NCBI GenBank assembly: GCA_964476505.1
Contig: CAYZAW010000021.1
Span: forward strand, 1 to 34,619
Length of the DNA: 34,619 nt
Reading direction: 5' to 3'
From: CAYZAW01 sp964476505
GTDB lineage: Bacteria > Bacillota > Clostridia > Christensenellales > CAG-138
Numbering within the stretch: position 1 is the stretch's first letter; every line of letters starts with the position of its first letter. The translations under genes were made by a program, and so were the position numbers. This document shows, piece by piece, positions 30,000 through 34,619 of this stretch. The notes under the pieces are model-generated. The model did no database searches. It was given only the letters and a program-made list of their open reading frames with translations, and was not told the DNA's origin.

Positions 30000-31241
30000 A
30001 TGGAAAAACAAAAGAAAAAACTTACCCTTGCCGCATGGATCGGCATAGCAATGGTCGCAGGTATCTTAGTAGGCCTCATCGGGCTGTTCGCACCCGGTTT
30101 TGCGGACTTTACCACCAACTACATGAAGCCCTTCGGTACCATCTTCATCAACCTCTTAAAGTTCATCGTTGTTCCCATCGTGCTGCTCTCTATCATTGAT
30201 GGCGTTATCACCATGAAAGACATCAAAAAGGTCGGCTCCATCGGCGGCAAAACCATCGTTTATTACCTGGTTACCACCGCAGTCGCCATCGTGATCGGCC
30301 TGATCTTAGCCAACATCTTCAAGGGCTCCTTCCCTCTGTTGGAGACCACCGGCCTTGAATATGAAGCTAAGACCGCCAACGTAATGGATACCATCGTTAA
30401 CATCTTCCCGAGCAGCTTCTGGGCTCCCCTCGTGAACGCCAGCATGCTGCAGGTCATCGTGATCGCGCTGTTCATTGGCGGCGGCATCATCGTGGCCGGC
30501 GAAAAGGGCGAAACCTTCGGCAACTGGATCAAGAGCGCCAACGAAGTATTCATGAAGATCATGATGGGCATCATCAAGGTTGCCCCCATCGGCGTATTCT
30601 GCATGATGGCTTGGGTAGTCGCCAATCAGGGCCCGGAAATCTTGGGTTCTCTGGCGCTGGTACTGGGCGTCTGCTACCTTGGTTACATTCTCCATGCCGC
30701 CATCGTGTACTCCGTTGCGGTGAAGTCCATGGGCGGCCTGTCTCCCCTCAAGTTCTTCAAGGGTATGATCCCCGCAATGCTGTTTGCATTCTCCAGCACC
30801 TCCTCTGTGGCAACGCTGCCCATCACCAAGGAGTGCTCGGATAACTTGGGTGCCGATCCCACCATTTCCAGCTTCGTACTGCCGCTGGGTGCCACCATCA
30901 ACATGGACGGCACGGCGATCTATCAGGGCGTTTGCGCCATCTTCATCGCCTGCTGCTACGGCATTGATCTGGGTCTGGGGCAGATGCTCACCATCATCCT
31001 CACCGCTACCATCGCCTCCATCGGCACTGCCGGCGTTTCTGGCGCAGGCATGGTCATGCTGGCAATGGTGTTGACCAGCGTTGGCGTACCGGTAGAAGGT
31101 ATTGCCATCATCATGGGTATCGACCGTCTGTTCGACATGGGCCGTACCACCATCAACATCGTAGGCGACGCTTCCTGCGCGTTGGTTATCACCAACATGG
31201 AAAAGAAACGCCTTGCCAAGAAGGAAAGCGCCAAGGCATAA
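30000..31241 (+). CDS. dicarboxylate/amino acid:cation symporter (DAACS family)
   Basis: 413 residues, ATG 30000 after AGGAAGGAG. Sodium- or proton-coupled uptake of glutamate, aspartate or C4-dicarboxylates in the GltP/GltPh/DctA fold. Eight helices and two re-entrant hairpins are implied. The serine-rich hairpin 1 is SSTSSVATLPIT (about 262-273), the cation/substrate motif is NMDGTAIYQ (about 301), and the helix 8 substrate motif is DRLFDMGRTTINIVGDA (about 376). The Arg in MGRTT is the residue that binds the side-chain carboxylate in acidic-substrate members, so an acidic ligand fits. The gene uses notably C-ending codons (ATC, ACC, GGC) more than its neighbours, suggesting high expression. 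A racemase follows. Confidence 0.95.
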   Translation: MEKQKKKLTLAAWIGIAMVAGILVGLIGLFAPGFADFTTNYMKPFGTIFINLLKFIVVPIVLLSIIDGVITMKDIKKVGSIGGKTIVYYLVTTAVAIVIGLILANIFKGSFPLLETTGLEYEAKTANVMDTIVNIFPSSFWAPLVNASMLQVIVIALFIGGGIIVAGEKGETFGNWIKSANEVFMKIMMGIIKVAPIGVFCMMAWVVANQGPEILGSLALVLGVCYLGYILHAAIVYSVAVKSMGGLSPLKFFKGMIPAMLFAFSSTSSVATLPITKECSDNLGADPTISSFVLPLGATINMDGTAIYQGVCAIFIACCYGIDLGLGQMLTIILTATIASIGTAGVSGAGMVMLAMVLTSVGVPVEGIAIIMGIDRLFDMGRTTINIVGDASCALVITNMEKKRLAKKESAKA

Positions 31242-31267
31242 GCCAAAAACGCTTTACAAACAATCAA

Positions 31268-31307
31268 ACATCCGCATCCGGACTATCCGGGTGCGGATGT
31301 GCATTTT
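31268..31307 (+). terminator. terminator or attenuator between symporter and racemase
   Basis: Arms 31268-31281 and 31287-31300 form a 14-bp stem with one G-T pair around ACTAT, followed by GCATTTTA. The tail is short, so some read-through into the racemase gene, 20 bases further on, is likely. Confidence 0.65.
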
Positions 31308-31320
31308 AGGGAGGCAATCA

Positions 31321-32022
31321 GTGAAAACCATTGGCATCATCGGCGGCATGGGGCCGGAGGCAACGGCAGACTTGTTTTTGAAGATCATCCGTAACACAAA
31401 GGCGGAGAAGGATCAGGCGCATGTGCCGGTATTGATCGACAGCAATACCGCCATAGCAGACCGTACTGCGGCTATTTTAACAGGTGCGCCGTCGCCGCTG
31501 CCAGAGCTGATAAAAAGCGCGAAGCGGCTGGAGGCTGCGGGCGCAAAATACCTGATGATGGCCTGCAACACCGCGCATTGCTTTTATAACGATGTGCAGG
31601 CGGCGGTGAACGTGCCGCTTTTACACATGCCTCGGGAAACTGCCAAAGCGGTGGCGGCCTCCGGTAAGAAAAAGGCGGCGTTATTATCTACCACCGGCAC
31701 GGTGCAAACCGGCGTATACCGTGATGCGTTTTGTACTGGTGCGCCGGAGGTGGAGTTGCTGCTGCCCGATGAGGACGGGCAGAATGCCGTAATGGACATG
31801 ATCTATCAAGGAGTAAAGGCGGGGCTGCCCACCTTTGATATCAGCCGCGTACAGCGTGCCGTTGACGCATTGCGGGAGCGGGGCGCAGAAACCTTTGTGC
31901 TGGGCTGCACGGAGCTGCCGCTGGCCATTACCCGGTACGGCGTTTCACTGAACGCCACAGATCCAACGCTGATACTTGCCCGGGCGGCGATCAAGGTCGC
32001 GGGCGGGGAATTGATTGCATAA
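31321..32022 (+). CDS. aspartate/glutamate racemase family protein
   Basis: 233 residues from GTG 31321, with GGGAGG just upstream; the longer frame to 31213 overlaps the symporter gene and is rejected. It opens with the family signature TIGIIGGMGPEATADLF. The two catalytic cysteines are in MMACNTAHCF (about residue 82) and VLGCTELPLAI (about 195), as in cofactor-independent Asp/Glu racemases. The family equilibrates L- and D-aspartate or glutamate. Following a DAACS symporter in the same direction, it may process the transported amino acid, making D-aspartate for peptidoglycan cross-bridges or using D-amino acids as food; that link is inference. Substrate choice cannot be read with certainty. 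Confidence 0.92.
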   Translation: MKTIGIIGGMGPEATADLFLKIIRNTKAEKDQAHVPVLIDSNTAIADRTAAILTGAPSPLPELIKSAKRLEAAGAKYLMMACNTAHCFYNDVQAAVNVPLLHMPRETAKAVAASGKKKAALLSTTGTVQTGVYRDAFCTGAPEVELLLPDEDGQNAVMDMIYQGVKAGLPTFDISRVQRAVDALRERGAETFVLGCTELPLAITRYGVSLNATDPTLILARAAIKVAGGELIA

Positions 32023-32043
32023 AGGTACAACATAGTTAGTAAA

Positions 32044-32077
32044 AGCAGCAGAAGGACAACAGCCCTTCTGCGTTTTT
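32044..32077 (+). terminator. intrinsic terminator after the racemase
   Basis: GCAGAAGG (32048-32055) and CCTTCTGC (32064-32071) followed by GTTTTT, 25 bases after the racemase stop. Confidence 0.85.
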
Positions 32078-32078
32078 A

Positions 32079-32116
32079 AAAACGACAGGAACCGACCGTA
32101 TTATGGTCGGTTCCTG
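32079..32116 (-). terminator. intrinsic terminator after the PfkB kinase
   Basis: CAGGAACCGACC (32086-32097) and GGTCGGTTCCTG (32105-32116) form a perfect 12-bp stem. On the minus strand it continues TCGTTTTTAAA, 29 bases after the kinase stop. Confidence 0.85.
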
Positions 32117-32145
32117 CTTTGTAAGCTACAATACTGTAAACTAGT

Positions 32146-33108
32146 TTATTTTGCCATCAATGCCGTAACGGCTCTGGGAGAGGGCATGGAGGGCATTGCG
32201 CCCTTCGTTTGCACGGAGAGGGCGGCGGCAGCCGACGCATAGCGCAGGCATTCCTCCAACCGAGATTTTTGGTAAGGGCCAACGAGCGGGATATCGCTTT
32301 GTATCATCATGGCGATGAGGTTGCCAAAGAAGCAGTCACCGGCGCCGGTGGTGTCCACGGCAGCTGCGGGGAAGGCGCAAACCTGCCCGGAAAAATCGTT
32401 GCAGAAGTACCGGCAGCCCTTACTGCCCTCCGTCAGCACAAGCAGCGAGGGGCCGAGGGAAAGCACATGAGAGGCTACCTTTTCCTCCGGCATACTGCCA
32501 AACAGGAACGCCATTTCCTCCTCAGAAAGCTTTAATATGTCCGTTTCTGGAATCAGCGAGTGCAGAGTTTCGCGGCAGCGGGAAGGTGTTTCCCAAAGGC
32601 GCGGGCGCAGGTTGGGATCGTAGGTCACGGCAATGCCCTGCTTTTTTGCGTCCAGTACGGCGTTGTGGGTAGCCAAGTACCCGGTATGCGTAGTCATGGT
32701 GAGGGAGGATACGTGAAAGGCCTTTGCGCCGACAAAGAGCTTGCGGTCGATGTCCGCATCGCTGATCATAGCGTCAGCGCCCTGCCTGCGATAAAACGTA
32801 AAGCCCCGCTCGCCGGTTGCTTCGTTTAAATGCACAAAGGCCAGCGTGGTTTGGTATTCGTCTGAAAAGCGAAGCCCGGCGGTATCTACGCCATAGGATG
32901 CTATAGCCTCCGCCAGCACATGCCCAAAGGCATCGTTTCCCACCTTGCCGATGAAGGCGGAGGAGCAGCCCGCTTTTGCCGCAGCCACGGCAAAGTTAGC
33001 AACGCCGCCGCCGGGGTTGCACTCGTACAGACTGTTGCCGCGATCGGAGGCACCTGCGGGCGTAAAGTCTACCAAAAGCTCGCCAAGAGAGATCACATCG
33101 TATGCCAT
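32146..33108 (-). CDS. PfkB-family carbohydrate kinase (fructokinase-like)
   Basis: 320 residues, AAAGGTG before ATG 33108. Ribokinase-fold enzyme that phosphorylates a sugar hydroxyl with ATP. The N-terminal signature is NPGGGVANFAVAAAKAG (about 31-47), and VGNDAFGHVLAEAI follows. The C-terminal signature VDTTGAGDCFFGNL (about 250-263) contains the catalytic-base Asp and anion hole. YDPNLRPRLWE is typical of fructokinases (scrK group), and FYRRQGADAMIS supports that choice, so fructose is the likely substrate, with 2-keto-3-deoxygluconate or ribose less likely. No sugar transporter adjoins it. A palindrome TCGTATTGTACGA (33151-33163) lies about 50 bases upstream and might be an operator. Confidence 0.9.
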   Translation of the reverse strand: MAYDVISLGELLVDFTPAGASDRGNSLYECNPGGGVANFAVAAAKAGCSSAFIGKVGNDAFGHVLAEAIASYGVDTAGLRFSDEYQTTLAFVHLNEATGERGFTFYRRQGADAMISDADIDRKLFVGAKAFHVSSLTMTTHTGYLATHNAVLDAKKQGIAVTYDPNLRPRLWETPSRCRETLHSLIPETDILKLSEEEMAFLFGSMPEEKVASHVLSLGPSLLVLTEGSKGCRYFCNDFSGQVCAFPAAAVDTTGAGDCFFGNLIAMMIQSDIPLVGPYQKSRLEECLRYASAAAALSVQTKGAMPSMPSPRAVTALMAK

Positions 33109-33316
33109 ATAAAATCACCTTTCTGCAGCTGTTGTAAGTTGTACTGTTGTTCGTATTGTACGATAGAACCGCCGATAACGAAAGCTAATTTAAACTTACC
33201 ACTGGAAAAAGCTTCCTAAACAGAGAACCGACGGGCATTTGGCAAGGCATTTGTTGAACAATAAAACGCTTAAACGGGGCATGCGCCTTATGGCGATTGC
33301 CGCGCAAGCAACAGCG

Positions 33317-34114
33317 CTATTCTTTTCTTCCTTCAATAATCAAGCTGAGCGGAAAGCCCTTGTTATTCAAATGTTCAAACCCGCCCGAAATGTCATACTG
33401 GAATTCCTGCATATTTGTGATCACCATTTGATTTGCACACATTGCTCCTATGATATCCGATACGGTATGCGTGTAATCCGTAAAGGTTTTTGAAGCATAG
33501 CTTTTACCCGTTATGTAGTCCATACCGCTGTTGCTGATCCATACATGGTCAAAGTACGAAAACACAAAATTCATGGGATGCGCCGCATCAAATGCTTCGT
33601 CGCCCTCCATGGCAACCATGTTGAACATGGGATGCTGCTCGTTGATGATGATAACGCCGCCCTTTTTCATACACTTGGATACGATCGCAAAGAACGCCTT
33701 AAGATCGCGGAACCAGCATAATGCGCCGATCGTGATGAGCACTGCGTCAAAAAGGCCGGTATAGCTGTCGTCTATATCCAGTACGTTTGCGGCAACAAAG
33801 CTGCACGGCAATTTCAGCTCCTGCGCTTTTTCGTTTGCAAAGCACACCATGTTCTCAGCAATATCAAAGCCTATCCCGGCCTTTGCTTTGACTGTATTTA
33901 CCAATGAAAGAAGCTCTCTGCCGTTGTTGCAGCAAAATTGTGCAACGGTTTTCCCTTTAAGAGGATACCTTTGAAGCACCTGTATCGTGTCTTGATTGAA
34001 GAACGCATAAGCTTCGTTCCTTACCCGCTCTGTAATGTCAGCGCCCCATGATGCCTGCCGCATATCGAACGCTTCTTCCCAAGCTTCCTTGTTTCCCTGA
34101 ATATAACGATCCAC
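33317..34114 (-). CDS. class I SAM-dependent methyltransferase
   Basis: 265 residues, beginning at GTG 34114 with GGAGGA nine bases upstream. The Rossmann methyltransferase landmarks are motif I TVAQFCCNNGRELLSLV (about 60-76), an acidic end of strand 2 in GIGFDIAENMV, AANVLDIDD as motif II/III and FDAVLITIGALCWFRDL as motif IV, then MKKGGVIIINEQHP. Motif I reads CCNNGRE instead of the common GxGxG, a form seen in some small-molecule methyltransferases. The substrate is unknown. It is monocistronic, with a possible extended -10 (TGCTAGAAT on the minus strand, 34153-34161). Base use is more A/T-rich than in the neighbours, which may mean later acquisition. Confidence 0.88.
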   Translation of the reverse strand: MDRYIQGNKEAWEEAFDMRQASWGADITERVRNEAYAFFNQDTIQVLQRYPLKGKTVAQFCCNNGRELLSLVNTVKAKAGIGFDIAENMVCFANEKAQELKLPCSFVAANVLDIDDSYTGLFDAVLITIGALCWFRDLKAFFAIVSKCMKKGGVIIINEQHPMFNMVAMEGDEAFDAAHPMNFVFSYFDHVWISNSGMDYITGKSYASKTFTDYTHTVSDIIGAMCANQMVITNMQEFQYDISGGFEHLNNKGFPLSLIIEGRKE

Positions 34115-34189
34115 TTTTTGTGTTCCTCCGTATATCCGTTTATACAGTGTCTATTCTAGCATGAAACATTTCGTTGGGAAAGAACGCGA

Positions 34190-34213
34190 AAAAGGGCGCA
34201 AGTGCGCCCTTTT
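34190..34213 (-). terminator. intrinsic terminator after thrS
   Basis: AAAAGGGCGCA (34190-34200) and TGCGCCCTTTT (34203-34213) form an 11-bp stem. On the minus strand it ends in CCCTTTTTTCGC, 28 bases after the thrS stop. Confidence 0.85.
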
Positions 34214-34241
34214 ACTAAGTGATGCTATACAGCAAACCGGA

Positions 34242-34619
34242 TTATTGGCACACTCGCTCCTTGATCTCCTTTTGCACCTTCTCCAAGAACGCTTCAAGCG
34301 TCATGGTTCCAAGGTCGCCGTCCGAGCGGGAGCGTACCGCTACCAAGCCCTGCTCCACTTCCTTGTCGCCCACAACCAGCATATAGGGCGTTTTTTGCAG
34401 CTGCGCCTCGCGGATCTTGTAGCCGATCTTCTCATTGCGAAGGTCGGTCTCCACGCGGATTCCGGCTTCATCCAGCTTCTTGGCAAGCGCTTCAGAATAC
34501 GCCGCCGCACGGTCGGTAATGGGCAGTATTTTTGCCTGAACGGGGGAGAGCCAAACGGGGAACGCACCCGCAAAATGCTCCGTGATCACGCCGATAAAGC
34601 GCTCCACCGAGCCGAACAC
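34242..34619 (-). CDS. thrS: threonyl-tRNA synthetase, C-terminal part
   Basis: The last about 125 codons of thrS; the gene runs off the right edge, so the GTG at 34617-34619 is an internal Val and not a start. VFGSVERFIGVITEHFAGAF is the end of the class II catalytic core (motif 3, with the Arg). PVWLSPVQAKILPI opens the anticodon-binding domain, and LRNEKIGYKIREAQLQKTPYMLVVGDKE is its best conserved part, ahead of VRSRSDGDLGTM. It charges tRNA-Thr. A T-box leader may exist but lies outside the window. Confidence 0.97.
   Translation of the reverse strand: MFGSVERFIGVITEHFAGAFPVWLSPVQAKILPITDRAAAYSEALAKKLDEAGIRVETDLRNEKIGYKIREAQLQKTPYMLVVGDKEVEQGLVAVRSRSDGDLGTMTLEAFLEKVQKEIKERVCQ

Noticed and set aside
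33130..33180. GTTC...GAAC palindrome upstream of the PfkB kinase as an SOS box
   Set aside because: The half-sites are in the reverse orientation and the gene is a sugar kinase; at most a possible local operator.
1..34619. CRISPR arrays, insertion sequences, tRNA or rRNA genes, prophage
   Set aside because: No regularly spaced repeats, transposase or phage-type proteins, or cloverleaf sequences were found on reading both strands.

Overview
The window looks like a chromosomal segment of an anaerobic, endospore-forming Firmicute of the class Clostridia. The evidence is a SpoIIP sporulation hydrolase, a type-3 (archaeal/eukaryotic-like) prolyl-tRNA synthetase, DUF1846, an ECF vitamin-uptake economy, strong AGGAGG-type ribosome binding sites and moderately GC-rich, fairly uniform codon use. 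The genus cannot be fixed from sequence alone. I see no prophage, insertion sequence, CRISPR array, rRNA or tRNA. Most of it is core genome with a few accessory or poorly described modules.

Layout. (1) 1-3086, + strand: 5'-truncated gyrase/topoisomerase A subunit, a 59-aa PspC-domain protein overlapping its stop, and a two-OB-fold SSB-like protein, closed by a perfect 15-bp hairpin. (2) 3087-5870: a structured intergenic segment, then on the - strand a SpoIIP homologue and a Notum/pectin-acetylesterase-like hydrolase. (3) 5898-12015, - strand: a DNA-repair transcription unit, read as Dabb-barrel protein, uvrB, uvrA and a single-chain TM1586-type nitroreductase, with a promoter near 12000. (4) 12191-18128, - strand: a long unit ruvC-ruvA-ruvB, coiled-coil protein, proS, ECF S-component, MBL-fold hydrolase. 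(5) 18233-21018, + strand: an ECF S-component fused to type II pantothenate kinase, followed by homoserine dehydrogenase. (6) 21015-21673: a Phd/YefM-RelE/ParE toxin-antitoxin pair with a candidate operator. (7) 21676-26748, - strand: DUF1846 protein, an uncharacterised beta-family PLP enzyme, and a lipoprotein M3-like metallopeptidase. (8) 26768-28716, + strand: a cobalamin riboswitch heading a three-gene set: a membrane-anchored DUF4430 (transcobalamin-C-terminal-like) protein, an ECF S-component and a UPF0489 (arginase-like) protein. (9) 28713-34619: an AEC transporter (-), a dicarboxylate/amino-acid:cation symporter plus aspartate/glutamate racemase (+), a PfkB sugar kinase (-), a SAM methyltransferase (-) and the 3' end of thrS (-).

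The two most interesting modules are vitamin-related. The S-component/PanK fusion suggests that pantothenate is phosphorylated as it enters the cell. The riboswitch-controlled DUF4430 + S-component + UPF0489 set suggests a corrinoid uptake system with an extracellular transcobalamin-like capture domain. The window holds three ECF S-components but no EcfA/EcfA'/EcfT energising module, so they should share a group-II energising module encoded elsewhere.
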